DNA of 64,000 nucleotides. Origin: an uncultured Actinomycetes bacterium. GTDB lineage: Bacteria; Actinomycetota; CADDZG01; WHSQ01. A program made the translations under genes and the position numbers. A model generated the notes under the pieces. The model was not told the DNA's origin. It saw nothing but the letters and a program-made list of their open reading frames with translations, and did no database searches. Shown one piece after another: positions 30,770 to 39,605 of the stretch (position 1 is the first letter of the stretch; each line of letters starts with the position of its first letter). The stretch spans positions 1-64,000 of the forward strand of contig CALMBW010000008.1 in the NCBI GenBank assembly GCA_937863385.1. The letters run 5' to 3'.

Positions 30770-31960
30770 GTGGGCAACAATGGGGCAGTGGAAACAACCC
30801 CGATCCTGCATGTGGATATGGATGCGTTCTACGCCACTGTAGAGGTTGCCAAGGATCCATCGCTCAAAGGCAAGCCCGTCATCGTGGGTGGGCAGGGGGG
30901 CCGCGGCGTGGTCACTTCGGCGTCGTACGAGGCCCGGGCGTTCGGGGTCACCTCAGCGATGCCGATGGTCAGAGCCAAGCGACTCTGCCCCCATGCGGAG
31001 TTTCGCTCCAACGATTTCGAGGCGTATCAGGACTACTCGAGCAAGATCCGGACGATCTTTGATTCCTACACGCCTCTGGTCGAACCCCTGAGTCTCGACG
31101 AGGCCTTCCTGGACGTATCAGGCTCGGTCAAGATATTCGGCCCGCCGGTGGAGATCGCTCGCCGGATCAAAGCCGACGTCGCTTCTCTGGGGCTCGCCTG
31201 CACGGTGGGGGTGGCTCCGAACAAGTTCCTGGCCAAGCTGGCGAGCAACGCAGGAAAGCCAGACGGACTATTGGTGGTTCCGCATGACGATGTTCAGAGG
31301 TTCTTGCACCCCCTTGACGTTGGGGCCTTGTGGGGTGTGGGCGAGAAGACCGCCGAGGTGTTGCGCCGATTGGGGCTGAAGACTGTCGGTGATATCGCCA
31401 ACCTTCCTCGCAGGACGCTGGAGCGTGCCGTAGGCGACGCGGTGGGTTCCCATCTATGGCATCTGGCGAACGGCATCGACGAGCGTGCGGTTACCCCCCA
31501 CGAGCCGAACAAGCAGGTCGGCTCCGAAGAGACATTCGCCAGCGATCTCGATGCCCGGGAAGAGATCCTGCGCGAGATCCTGCGCCTCTCCGACCGCACG
31601 GCTAGCCGTCTGCGTTCCAAGGCGATGTGTGGGCGCACGGTGACCTTGAAGGTGCGGTGGTCGAACTTCAAGACGATCACCCGCTCGCGAACGCTGGATC
31701 ACCCTATCGATACCGCGGCCGAGATCTATTCCGTAGCCAGGTCGCTCTTCGAGGACCTCGACCCCGAGCGCCCCCGCATCCGGCTGCTGGGCGTGGCGAT
31801 GTCGGGCCTGGCCGACGGTAACCCCGTCAAGCAGCTCCAGTTGGGTGAAGACGACTCTAAGCCCGGGTGGAACGACGCCGCCAAGGCGGTAGATGACGTG
31901 AGGCGTCGCTTCGGGGACGAAGCCCTTGGTCCGGCGACCCTTCTGGACGAACCGGGCTGA
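30770..31960 (+). CDS. dinB: DNA polymerase IV
   Basis: 396 aa if started at GTG 30770; GTG 30788 is also possible and has a better purine tract upstream. Y-family motifs: HVDMDAFYATVE (catalytic Asp16, Asp18), VTSASYEARAFGV, and SLDEAFLDV (Asp110, Glu111). The thumb has GLACTVGVAPNKFLAKLASN and HPLDVGALWGVGEKT with the helix-hairpin-helix. Little-finger domain follows, and a possible clamp-binding sequence KQLQLGEDD near the C-terminus. Follows the HNH gene by 23 bp and should be cotranscribed from the LexA-controlled promoter. Performs translesion synthesis. Confidence 0.93.
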   Translation: MGNNGAVETTPILHVDMDAFYATVEVAKDPSLKGKPVIVGGQGGRGVVTSASYEARAFGVTSAMPMVRAKRLCPHAEFRSNDFEAYQDYSSKIRTIFDSYTPLVEPLSLDEAFLDVSGSVKIFGPPVEIARRIKADVASLGLACTVGVAPNKFLAKLASNAGKPDGLLVVPHDDVQRFLHPLDVGALWGVGEKTAEVLRRLGLKTVGDIANLPRRTLERAVGDAVGSHLWHLANGIDERAVTPHEPNKQVGSEETFASDLDAREEILREILRLSDRTASRLRSKAMCGRTVTLKVRWSNFKTITRSRTLDHPIDTAAEIYSVARSLFEDLDPERPRIRLLGVAMSGLADGNPVKQLQLGEDDSKPGWNDAAKAVDDVRRRFGDEALGPATLLDEPG

Positions 31961-32000
31961 TGCATATCTTCAAACGCCTCTCATAGAGGCCAAGCATGGC

Positions 32001-32013
32001 TAGGATTTCCTCA
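32001..32013 (+). promoter_or_regulatory. Leaderless-type -10 of the DUF3040 gene
   Basis: TAGGAT (32001-32006) six bases before ATG 32013. Confidence 0.5.
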
Positions 32014-32381
32014 TGCCCCTATCCGAGCGCGAACGTCGCATCCTCGAAGAGATAGAGAAGGGCCTCAACAAAGAGGACCCCTCATTCGCTCGCGGGGTCA
32101 GACGACAAGCTCCGCGTGCGGCCGACAGGAGGCGGGTCAAGACGGGTGCGGGCTTGGTGGTGGCGGGTCTTTTGGTTCTGGTGGCGTTCTTTGTTTCCGG
32201 TGCGATCGTCATCGGAGTGGTGGCTTTCGCGCTGATGGTCGCAGGTGTCGTGATGATAGCGGGGTCGCTCCTGGGATCTTTGGCTCCTAGGCGACCTCCC
32301 GGGCCCGGGATAAGAGGCAGGGCGGAGGCGCTGCGAGACTCCGTTCAAGACAACATCAAGCGGCGCTATAGGCGACACTGA
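32013..32381 (+). CDS. DUF3040 membrane protein
   Basis: 122 aa. The N-terminal MPLSERERRILEEIEKGL followed by EDPSFARGV is the DUF3040 signature. Two adjacent membrane helices (GAGLVVAGLLVLVAFFVSG and AIVIGVVAFALMVAGVVMIA) and a basic C-terminal tail follow. This small family is restricted to actinobacteria; its role is unknown. Confidence 0.88.
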   Translation: MPLSERERRILEEIEKGLNKEDPSFARGVRRQAPRAADRRRVKTGAGLVVAGLLVLVAFFVSGAIVIGVVAFALMVAGVVMIAGSLLGSLAPRRPPGPGIRGRAEALRDSVQDNIKRRYRRH

Positions 32382-32491
32382 TCGCCTTCACGGCAACCGT
32401 TCTTCGAGCTTGTGCGAAAAAACATCTAACGTTTTCGCGGGTTACGGCCATTAGCGGTTGCCGCGCCCCAAGGCTCGGAGTTAGGGTGCGG

Positions 32492-32571
32492 GGATGCATC
32501 CAAGGCGGGGGAGAAACAACGAAAGTTTCAATACACCAAGGATGCATCCACGACGGTCTTTCTCACGTCGT
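32492..32571 (+). promoter_or_regulatory. Twin GGATGCATCC palindromes and an ACGACG/CGTCGT inverted repeat
   Basis: The perfect 10-bp palindrome GGATGCATCC occurs at 32492-32501 and 32540-32549, 48 bp apart. Next to the second, ACGACG (32550-32555) and CGTCGT (32566-32571) form an inverted repeat. All lie in the 238-bp gap before the MerR-type gene, as operators would. A further inverted pair GCGAAAA / TTTTCGC is at 32414-32438. Confidence 0.45.
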
Positions 32572-32619
32572 TAAGTGTCTAGCGAGTAGTTCTTACAAAC
32601 TGGAGGTTCGCGCGCTTCG

Positions 32620-33147
32620 ATGGAGGGATTCACTGCGGCTCAGGCGTGCTCGTATACGGGATGCACACCCCATCAACTTAGATACTGGGACAGGATCGGT
32701 CTGGTTCGACCTTCTATCCAAGCGACCGGTGGACGCCCCGGTGTTAGACGTCTCTATGACTTCCGCGATCTCGTTTCCTTAAAGGTCGTTTCTTCACTTC
32801 TCGAGAAGGGCATGAGCCTTCAACGTGTGCGCAGGGCTTATGACTACCTCCGTCGTAAGGCACAACTCGACGTTCACTTCTCGGAAGTGAGACTCGTTTC
32901 AGACGGTCAGAGCATCTTCCAGCTCTACCGTAACGATGGCGAACTCATCGATCTCCTGCGAGAGGGCCAGCTTGCCTTCTACCTGGCGATCGACTCCGCT
33001 GCCGACTCGCAGCCCGGTCGCAACGCTGCCCACCTCTACGACCGTGAGGACTTCATCAAGGTCCTGCACGACGTCGAGGACGAGGTCTCCAAGCAGCTTT
33101 CCCCCAAGGTCAGGGAGAGGGTCTACCAGAGCAAGGCCGCGGTCTAG
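32620..33147 (+). CDS. MerR-superfamily transcriptional regulator
   Basis: 175 aa from ATG 32620. Winged helix-turn-helix: FTAAQACSYTGCTPHQLRYW then DRIGLVRPS (about residues 4-32), wing RPGVRRLYDFRDLVSLKVVS. The central region GMSLQRVRRAYDYLRRKAQL replaces the long dimerisation coil of classical MerR. The C-terminal 90 residues (FSEVRLVSDGQSIFQLYRND) form a domain I do not recognise, with no metal-binding Cys pattern. The upstream gap holds two identical palindromes suited to autoregulation. Its target is unknown. Confidence 0.82.
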   Translation: MEGFTAAQACSYTGCTPHQLRYWDRIGLVRPSIQATGGRPGVRRLYDFRDLVSLKVVSSLLEKGMSLQRVRRAYDYLRRKAQLDVHFSEVRLVSDGQSIFQLYRNDGELIDLLREGQLAFYLAIDSAADSQPGRNAAHLYDREDFIKVLHDVEDEVSKQLSPKVRERVYQSKAAV

Positions 33148-33169
33148 CCCTGTTGCCCGCTACCCGGCG

Positions 33170-35464
33170 CTAGGCGGTCAGGCGGCGGGGAGAGAACAAC
33201 CGGACGGCCCGGTCCCACCAGCCGGCTTGATGCCACAACTGCGTACGCAGGGCCCGGGCCAGGCGGCGCGCCTCCTCGGCGAGTTCGGGACTGATGTCTT
33301 GCGCACCGTAGGCGGCAGCCTCATAGATCTGGGCGAGCCTCAAAGCGGTGCGATCGGCCACCCGTTTCGCCGTCGCCATCCGCAGGCAGTAGGCCAGGGC
33401 AGACTCGCTCGGACGTCGCGGCTCGGCCAGTTCGGCGGCTTCCTCGGTGAACTGCGTGAAGGCTGCAGCCGCGATGCCATCGGGCCCCGACGCCTCGGTG
33501 TAGCGCTTTCGGATGCGGCGCTCCTTGATCAAGGGAACGAAAGCCAGGAAGATCAGCGAGCAGGTGCCCAGGAACAGCAGCAGGCGGGCGAACGTCTTCT
33601 GCCACTCTGGGGTCCCGCGCCGAGCATTGGTTCCGGCACCACCTTCCGTAGAAGCGCCCGGGTCCACTTCCACCCGTCCTTCGCCACCACCGACCTCCGA
33701 GATCGCTTCTCCACCTCGGCCGGGCCCCCCTTCCTCTGGGTCCGAGAATGGGTTCTGGAAGAGCGGGCTCTCCGTGCCGCCTTGAGGATCGGACGGTTCC
33801 AGGGTGTAGTCCGGAGTGAACGACTCGCCGCGCGGCGTGGGCTCGAAACGGACCCATCCGTAAGCGTCGAAGTAGACCTCGGGCCAGGCATGAGCATCGG
33901 TTCCCCGCACCGAGTACGACCCGCCGGAGACGTCACTGGAGCCGGCGAGGAAACCGACCGAGACGCGCGAGGGGTAACCGAGTTCCCTGGCGATCACGGC
34001 GAATGCCGTTGCGAACTGTTGACAGAATCCGGCCCTCACGTTCACAAGGAAATCCGAGACGTAGTTGCCCGTGGGCAGGTTCGGTTCGAGCGTGTACTCG
34101 AACTCGCGTAGACGTTCCTGGATCGCGACCAATTCCTCGAAGGGGGTCTTCGCCTTGCGCGTCCATCGCTGGATCATCTCGATGGCTTCGGGATCGAACG
34201 CCTGGGGGAGCTCGAAGTAGACGTCATCGAACTGACCTGGGCTCGGCAGCGAGCTATCGACCAGTTCTTCGTATTCGAGGTCCGGGACGTTGGAACGTAC
34301 GCGGAAGGTGTCGCCTTCCTCCAGCAGGTCGTCCAACAACACCGCTCCTGAATCGGGGTCGTAGTCGATCCCCGCCACGGCCTCGGCATCGTCTACCCCC
34401 ATGCGTCTGACCTCGACCGGCGTCAAGGCGGCCGGGAGGAACTCGCCTTCCAACCCGACGATCGTGATCTCTTGGACCAGCTCTCTGGTCGCGGTTATCG
34501 GGGCCGACGGCCCGCCGATGGCCCCACCCTCGGCCGGAACGCGTCGTCGCTCGGACTCGTGCCAGGCCGTCCCGTCGAAGGTTTCCAGGCTTGCCACCCG
34601 CCAGTAGTCGCCCTCACCGGCGGAGACCCGGAAGAGCTCGGCTTCGGTTTGGTTGGGAAGGTCGGGGATGATCGATACCCACGGGTTCAACCGGCTACCC
34701 CCCGAGCCGTCTCCAGGACCATCACCGATGCCGGTGCGCCACCTGAAGATGCCGTCCTCGATCGCGGGCAGGAACAAAGGAGAGATCACCGCACACATGA
34801 TGGCTGCGGCCCCCAGCCGCCTGGCCAGATCGCCCGTCAAGGAGTCGGGGGCCGCGTCCTTCTGGTGGCTCCACGCCGACACCCACCGGCCCCAAGATCT
34901 CAGCCGGTGAGCGGACTCCAGCCCCCAATAGGTAAGGAGGGCGGCCAAGAAGACCGCGACCAGGGCGGGGGCCGCAGTCCCCGTGCCGGTGGTGAGAGCG
35001 ACAGAGAACAGCACGATGGGAAAGAGGCTTGCGAGAAGGGGGCGACGCCACCGGAAGGTGGCTACCTCTCCTAACGTGGTGGCGACCCACAAGGCGCCCA
35101 CTATCAAGAGCGCGTAGCCGGGTCGCAGCGGCACCGGCGCGAAGTCGACCCGGCTGTGCTCGACCGCTCGTTGCACCGAGTTCACCAGACCCGTGATCGA
35201 ATCCGGTGTGGGGAGCCCCCATAGCGTTCGCGGTGCTTGGAAGACCAAGCTCAGATAGGTGACGAGCCCGGCGGTGGAAACCAAGAAGGTAAGGCTTGCA
35301 CCTAGTCCCAGCCGGCGGCATCCCACGGCGAGGCCGGTGGCGATCAACATCCCGAGCATCGCCGGCCCCGGATAGTCGCCAGTGGCGAACAGTTGTTGAT
35401 AGCTGAAAAGGGCGATCGACAACAAGAACCAGAGGCCTACACGCGCTCTTGCTTCAGAGCCCAC
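33170..35464 (-). CDS. TgpA-type transmembrane transglutaminase-like protein
   Basis: 764 aa reading leftward from GTG 35464, overlapping the upstream DUF58 gene by 28 bp. Architecture: N-terminal cluster of membrane helices (about residues 1-240, DUF3488), an extracytoplasmic region with the transglutaminase core (catalytic Cys near 480 in RAGFCQQFATAF, His near 525 in TDAHAWPEVYFDAYGW and the following Asp), a Pro/Gly-rich linker, one more helix (FARLLLFLGTCSLIFLAFVP) and a DUF4129-like helical C-terminus. Members act on the cell envelope, but the reaction is not established. Operon with DUF58 and MoxR, the standard arrangement. Confidence 0.88.
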   Translation of the reverse strand: MGSEARARVGLWFLLSIALFSYQQLFATGDYPGPAMLGMLIATGLAVGCRRLGLGASLTFLVSTAGLVTYLSLVFQAPRTLWGLPTPDSITGLVNSVQRAVEHSRVDFAPVPLRPGYALLIVGALWVATTLGEVATFRWRRPLLASLFPIVLFSVALTTGTGTAAPALVAVFLAALLTYWGLESAHRLRSWGRWVSAWSHQKDAAPDSLTGDLARRLGAAAIMCAVISPLFLPAIEDGIFRWRTGIGDGPGDGSGGSRLNPWVSIIPDLPNQTEAELFRVSAGEGDYWRVASLETFDGTAWHESERRRVPAEGGAIGGPSAPITATRELVQEITIVGLEGEFLPAALTPVEVRRMGVDDAEAVAGIDYDPDSGAVLLDDLLEEGDTFRVRSNVPDLEYEELVDSSLPSPGQFDDVYFELPQAFDPEAIEMIQRWTRKAKTPFEELVAIQERLREFEYTLEPNLPTGNYVSDFLVNVRAGFCQQFATAFAVIARELGYPSRVSVGFLAGSSDVSGGSYSVRGTDAHAWPEVYFDAYGWVRFEPTPRGESFTPDYTLEPSDPQGGTESPLFQNPFSDPEEGGPGRGGEAISEVGGGEGRVEVDPGASTEGGAGTNARRGTPEWQKTFARLLLFLGTCSLIFLAFVPLIKERRIRKRYTEASGPDGIAAAAFTQFTEEAAELAEPRRPSESALAYCLRMATAKRVADRTALRLAQIYEAAAYGAQDISPELAEEARRLARALRTQLWHQAGWWDRAVRLFSPRRLTA

Positions 35465-36708
35465 GGGTCACCTCCCGTCTGCTCGCCGGGGGCACCCCAC
35501 ACACTCCACAAGGCAGCCCACGCCGTGGCGAGCGATGCGCCCGGCTTGAGGACGAGTGATTTCACTCCCGCTCGCCGCAGCAGGGTGGCAACGGCTTCGG
35601 CAGCAGCGGTGTCACGCGGGCCGGACCCTGCTGCGGGAACCGCGACCGCGACGACCATCTTGAATCTCCGCGCCGTCCGAGTGAGGGCATGAGCTTGCTC
35701 GACCGAAGCAGCGCCGATCACAGTGATGAGGACTCCTTCGATCGAGGAGTGGCTTTCGATCGCACTCAACCGCTTCAGTAAAGGGTCCATGCCGCTCGTT
35801 GCCTCCGATGGCTCGATCGTCGCCAGGACGTCGAGACAACGGTGCAGGTGTTCCGCTCCACGGCCCGACGGCACTCCGTGTCCGATGCTCGGCGTTAGGC
35901 GGAAGGCATAGCCGGATCGGTGGTACAGGTCGCACATAGATGCGGCAACCTCGACGGCGCGTTCCCATCCGGCCGCCGTGTAGGCACCGGTGCGGTCATC
36001 GAGCAGGATCGTCGCTCTGGCGTGCCACGGGGTCTCCTCTTGCCGGATCATGTACCGGTCCCGCTTGGCGGTCGCCGGCCAGTGGATGCGTCGCAGGTCG
36101 TCACCCTCTGCGTACTCGCGCAGCGTGTAGAAGTCCTCGCCTTGGTTGCCGGTGGGTTGACGCCGGGCCGAGGCAGTGATGGTCCGGCGTGACCCGGCGT
36201 CTTTTGGGAGGATCAAACGCTCGGTACGCGGGAATGCGAGGAACTCGCTCGTCTCCGATCCCGACGAAGTAAGTCGCGCGACACCGAAGGGATCCGTGAT
36301 CGTGATCTGCAACGGGCCTGCTTGGTAACGACCGCGCTTGGGCGGGCGTAGCTCGTAAGAGATGCTTCTGGCGCCGCGTGCCTCGATACCTCTGACGGCG
36401 AAACGTGCTCTTGAGGACAGATCGCTACCCGCCCGGTCTTCGAGCAACAGCAGGGGAGCAGATCCGCGGCCCTTGTTGTGAAGATGCAGTCCGACCGTGA
36501 CCGGACGGCCTGCTTGTGCGCGCTGTGGCGTGATGGTGCGAGTGACGGAAACATCGTGCTTGCCCATGCGCACGACGAGGACCGAGATCACCACCAAGGC
36601 CAGCAGGCCGAAACCGAGTGACGCGAGAGCGTCTGCACCCAACGCGCTGCTGGTGACCCACAGGCCAACGCCTGCTGCGACAACGAGCCAGCCCCTGGGC
36701 GTCGGCAC
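35437..36708 (-). CDS. DUF58 (vWA-like) protein
   Basis: 423 aa. Two N-terminal membrane helices (GWLVVAAGVGLWVTSSALGA and ASLGFGLLALVVISVLVVRM), a beta-sandwich region and the DUF58 core GNQGEDFYTLREYAEGDDLR followed by RIHWPATAKRDRYMIRQEE, then a von Willebrand A-like fold beginning ATILLDDRTGAY. It is encoded between MoxR and the transglutaminase-like protein and presumably partners with both. Confidence 0.88.
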   Translation of the reverse strand: MPTPRGWLVVAAGVGLWVTSSALGADALASLGFGLLALVVISVLVVRMGKHDVSVTRTITPQRAQAGRPVTVGLHLHNKGRGSAPLLLLEDRAGSDLSSRARFAVRGIEARGARSISYELRPPKRGRYQAGPLQITITDPFGVARLTSSGSETSEFLAFPRTERLILPKDAGSRRTITASARRQPTGNQGEDFYTLREYAEGDDLRRIHWPATAKRDRYMIRQEETPWHARATILLDDRTGAYTAAGWERAVEVAASMCDLYHRSGYAFRLTPSIGHGVPSGRGAEHLHRCLDVLATIEPSEATSGMDPLLKRLSAIESHSSIEGVLITVIGAASVEQAHALTRTARRFKMVVAVAVPAAGSGPRDTAAAEAVATLLRRAGVKSLVLKPGASLATAWAALWSVWGAPGEQTGGDPWALKQERV

Positions 36709-36717
36709 GCGGTGCCT

Positions 36718-37701
36718 CTATCCGGGTGTCGGTACCGGGATGCGATCCAGGATCGCCCCCAGCACGTCTTCGCTGGAAGCACCGCGCATCTGAGCCTCGG
36801 GGGCGAGAAGGATCCGGTGTGCCAACACCGGCATCGAGATCTCCTTGAGATCATCGGGGATCACGTAGTCACGGCTCTTGGTCGCCGCTACGACGCGGGC
36901 GGCTTTGAGCAGGTAGAGGGAGGCACGTGGACTTGCACCGAGGTAGACGTCCGGATGGTCTCGCGTGGCCTCGCAGATGTCGACGATGTAACTCTTGAGC
37001 TGCGGTGCGACATGCACCTCGCGAGCCATCTTGATCAGCAGGATCACGCTTTGGGCGTCGCTCACCGATTCGAGGTCTTCGAGTGGGGAGTGATCCCCGT
37101 GTCGCTCGAGAACCTCAAGTTCGGCGCTGCGCCCCGGATATCCCATCGACAACCTCATCATGAAGCGGTCGAGTTGGGACTCTGGAAGCGGGTAGGTGCC
37201 TTCGTGCTCGATCGGATTCTGGGTCGCGATCACCATGAAGGGTTCTTCGAGGTGATGCGTGGTCCCATCTACCGTCACCTGACGTTCTTCCATGCACTCG
37301 AGCAAGGCAGATTGCGTCTTGGGGGACGCCCGGTTGATCTCGTCACCCAGGACGATGTTGCTGAACACGGCGCCATGTTTGAACTGGAACTCGCCGGTGT
37401 TGCGGTCCCATATCGACACTCCGGTGACATCTGTGGGGAGCAGGTCGGGGGTGAACTGGATCCGCTGCCAGGTCGAGCCCACGGAGCGGGCGATGGACTT
37501 CGCGAGCATCGTCTTGCCGACCCCGGGAACGTCCTCCAGCAAGAGATGACCCTCGGCGAGCAGCGCCACCAGGGACAGGCGGATGACATCGTCCTTGCCC
37601 TGGATCGTCTTGGAGACGTTGCCTACGATGCGTTCGAAGGAAGCCTGGAACTCTGAGAAATCCCCAGCTTGCAGGGCGTTGCCCGAAACGGCCTCGGCCA
37701 T
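36718..37701 (-). CDS. MoxR-family AAA+ ATPase
   Basis: 327 aa. Walker A is DVPGVGKTMLAKS, Walker B IVLGDEINRASPKTQ, followed by ECMEERQVTVDG and sensor 1 FMVIATQNPIEHEGTYPLPE, then the RFMMRLSMGYPG arginine-finger region. MoxR proteins act as chaperones for vWA-domain partners, here the DUF58 protein 10 bp downstream. The promoter must lie in the 187-bp divergent gap shared with the ABC transporter. Confidence 0.93.
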   Translation of the reverse strand: MAEAVSGNALQAGDFSEFQASFERIVGNVSKTIQGKDDVIRLSLVALLAEGHLLLEDVPGVGKTMLAKSIARSVGSTWQRIQFTPDLLPTDVTGVSIWDRNTGEFQFKHGAVFSNIVLGDEINRASPKTQSALLECMEERQVTVDGTTHHLEEPFMVIATQNPIEHEGTYPLPESQLDRFMMRLSMGYPGRSAELEVLERHGDHSPLEDLESVSDAQSVILLIKMAREVHVAPQLKSYIVDICEATRDHPDVYLGASPRASLYLLKAARVVAATKSRDYVIPDDLKEISMPVLAHRILLAPEAQMRGASSEDVLGAILDRIPVPTPG

Positions 37702-37811
37702 GGATCCCCTTTCGAACGACGTCTTTGGTTGTCCCCCCGCACGAACCAGCGTAGCAGCGGGCCGCCGATAGATGGCCGTGCACGGCCACCCCCCGCTAGC
37801 CGTGCTCAGAT

Positions 37812-37847
37812 TACTACTAGTGTAGTAGTGCCTCCAGTGCGTATACT
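37812..37847 (+). promoter_or_regulatory. Operator and -10 before the ABC importer
   Basis: TACTAC-TAGT-GTAGTA (37812-37827) is a perfect inverted repeat. TATACT (37842-37847) is a strong -10, 42 bases before the ATG at 37889. A regulator bound to the repeat would cover the -35 position. Confidence 0.5.
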
Positions 37848-37888
37848 CCGCGGGTTCAACAATGGCTAGACCGGGGGAGGGTGGCTAC

Positions 37889-39559
37889 ATGCGTAGATCC
37901 GTGAAGTTGTGGGCGCTGTTGATGGCACTCATGTTGATAGCTGCGGCATGCGGTGGGAGTGACGACGCTGGCACCGGCGATGGCGACAACGGTGACGGCG
38001 CTGCCGAGGGGGCAACGCTCGTATTCGGAACGTCGGCCGATCCTGTTGTCTTGGACGGCGCGCTCGTATCCGACGGGGAATCGCTTCGTGCCATCGACCA
38101 GATGTTCGAAGGTCTCGTTACGCTCGAACCTGGTACCACCGAAGTCGTTCCCGGCCTCGCTGAAGACTGGGAGATCTCCGATGACGGTCTCACCTACACG
38201 TTCAATCTCCGAGACGGTGTGACCTTCCACGACGGGACCGAGTTCAACGCCGATGCCGTGTGCTTCAACTTCGAGCGTTGGTACAACTTCGAGGGGACCT
38301 TCCAGAACCCGGCCGCCTCCTACTACTGGCAGACCGTGTTCGGTGGCTTCAGCGACGGAAAAACCCCATCTCTGTACAAGGGATGCACGGCCACGGATGA
38401 CCTGACCGCCGTCTTGGAGATCAACAATCCCTCTGCTTCGATCCTGGGTGCGCTGGCTCTGACGAGCTTCACGATGGCAAGCCCGGAGGCGCTCGAGCAG
38501 TACGACGCTGATTCGGGCAAGGTCGACGCCGACGGGATCTTCAGCCCGACCGGCACCTATGCCACCGAGCACCCGACGGGCACCGGCCCCTTCATGTTCA
38601 AAGAGTGGGTCCGCGGCGACCGCCTGACGATGGTCCGCAACCCGGACTACTGGGGTGAATTCGAGGGCAATATCGACGAACTGATCTTCCGTCCCATCGC
38701 GGACCCCGCCGCTCGTCTGCAGGCGCTGCAGGCTGGTGACATCCAGGGCTTCGACCTCGTCGATCCGCAGGACTACGAGACCATCGAAGGTGACGATTCG
38801 TTGCAACTGCTGAACCGTCCTGCCTTCAACGTCGGGTACGTCGGTTTCAACCAAGCCGTCAAGCCACTGGACAACCTAGCCGTGCGCCAGGCGATCGCTC
38901 ACTCGATCAACCGTCAGGAAGTCGTAGACGCTTTCTATGCGGGCCAGGGTGTCGTTGCGACGCAGTTCATGCCGCCCGAGGTGGTTGGCTACGCGGATGA
39001 CGTGACGACCTACGACTACGACCCAGAGCTAGCTGCCCAGATCCTCGAGGACGCCGGCGTGCAGACTCCGGTGCAGATCGACTTCGCCTATCCCACAGAT
39101 GTGGAGCGTCCGTACATGCCGGACCCGCAGGCGAACTTCGAGGCGATGGTTGCGGACCTCGAGGAGTCCGGATTGTTCGAGGTCGAGCAGAAGAACGCGA
39201 CATGGTCGCCGGACTATCTGGACAACGTCGATAACGGCCGGTACGGGCTATACCTACTCGGCTGGACCGGTGACTACGGGGACCCCGACAACTTCGTGGG
39301 TACGTTCTTCCAGACCGAGCAACCCGCCTGGGGCTTCAACAACCAGGAGATCTTCGACGCTCTTGATGCCGCCGAACAGGAGACCGACCCAACCACGAGG
39401 GAGCAGATGTACCAGGAGGCCAACCGCCTGATCATGGACTTCCTGCCTGGTCTTCCCTACGTGCACACCGAGCCGGGCCTCGCGTTCACTGCGAACGTCG
39501 AGGGCTACACGCCGTCACCGGTGTCCCTCGAACCTTTCTCGGTCGTAACCGTCAACTGA
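37889..39559 (+). CDS. ABC importer solute-binding lipoprotein, family 5 (peptide/nickel type)
   Basis: 556 aa from ATG 37889, chosen over an upstream GTG-like extension because GGGAGGGTGG sits just before it. Lipoprotein signal: VKLWALLMALMLIAAAC with the lipid-anchored Cys21, then an Asp/Gly linker. SBP_bac_5 blocks: EVVPGLAEDWEISDDGLTYT then FNLRDGVTFHDGTEFNADAV, GTGPFMFKEWVRGDRLTMVR and NPDYWG. The first gene of a five-gene operon whose other members are two permeases and two ATPases. Substrate class is probably oligopeptides or similar, but is not certain. Confidence 0.9.
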   Translation: MRRSVKLWALLMALMLIAAACGGSDDAGTGDGDNGDGAAEGATLVFGTSADPVVLDGALVSDGESLRAIDQMFEGLVTLEPGTTEVVPGLAEDWEISDDGLTYTFNLRDGVTFHDGTEFNADAVCFNFERWYNFEGTFQNPAASYYWQTVFGGFSDGKTPSLYKGCTATDDLTAVLEINNPSASILGALALTSFTMASPEALEQYDADSGKVDADGIFSPTGTYATEHPTGTGPFMFKEWVRGDRLTMVRNPDYWGEFEGNIDELIFRPIADPAARLQALQAGDIQGFDLVDPQDYETIEGDDSLQLLNRPAFNVGYVGFNQAVKPLDNLAVRQAIAHSINRQEVVDAFYAGQGVVATQFMPPEVVGYADDVTTYDYDPELAAQILEDAGVQTPVQIDFAYPTDVERPYMPDPQANFEAMVADLEESGLFEVEQKNATWSPDYLDNVDNGRYGLYLLGWTGDYGDPDNFVGTFFQTEQPAWGFNNQEIFDALDAAEQETDPTTREQMYQEANRLIMDFLPGLPYVHTEPGLAFTANVEGYTPSPVSLEPFSVVTVN

Positions 39560-39565
39560 CGAACC

Positions 39566-39592
39566 GGGGCGGGACCTGAAAGGTCCCGCCCC
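39566..39592 (+). promoter_or_regulatory. Perfect 12-bp hairpin between binding protein and permease genes
   Basis: GGGGCGGGACCT (39566-39577), loop GAA, AGGTCCCGCCCC (39581-39592); no T tract follows. Such hairpins after the binding-protein gene commonly stabilise or partly terminate the mRNA so that the binding protein is made in excess over the permeases. Confidence 0.6.
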
Positions 39593-39605
39593 ATCCATCA
39601 CCTAC

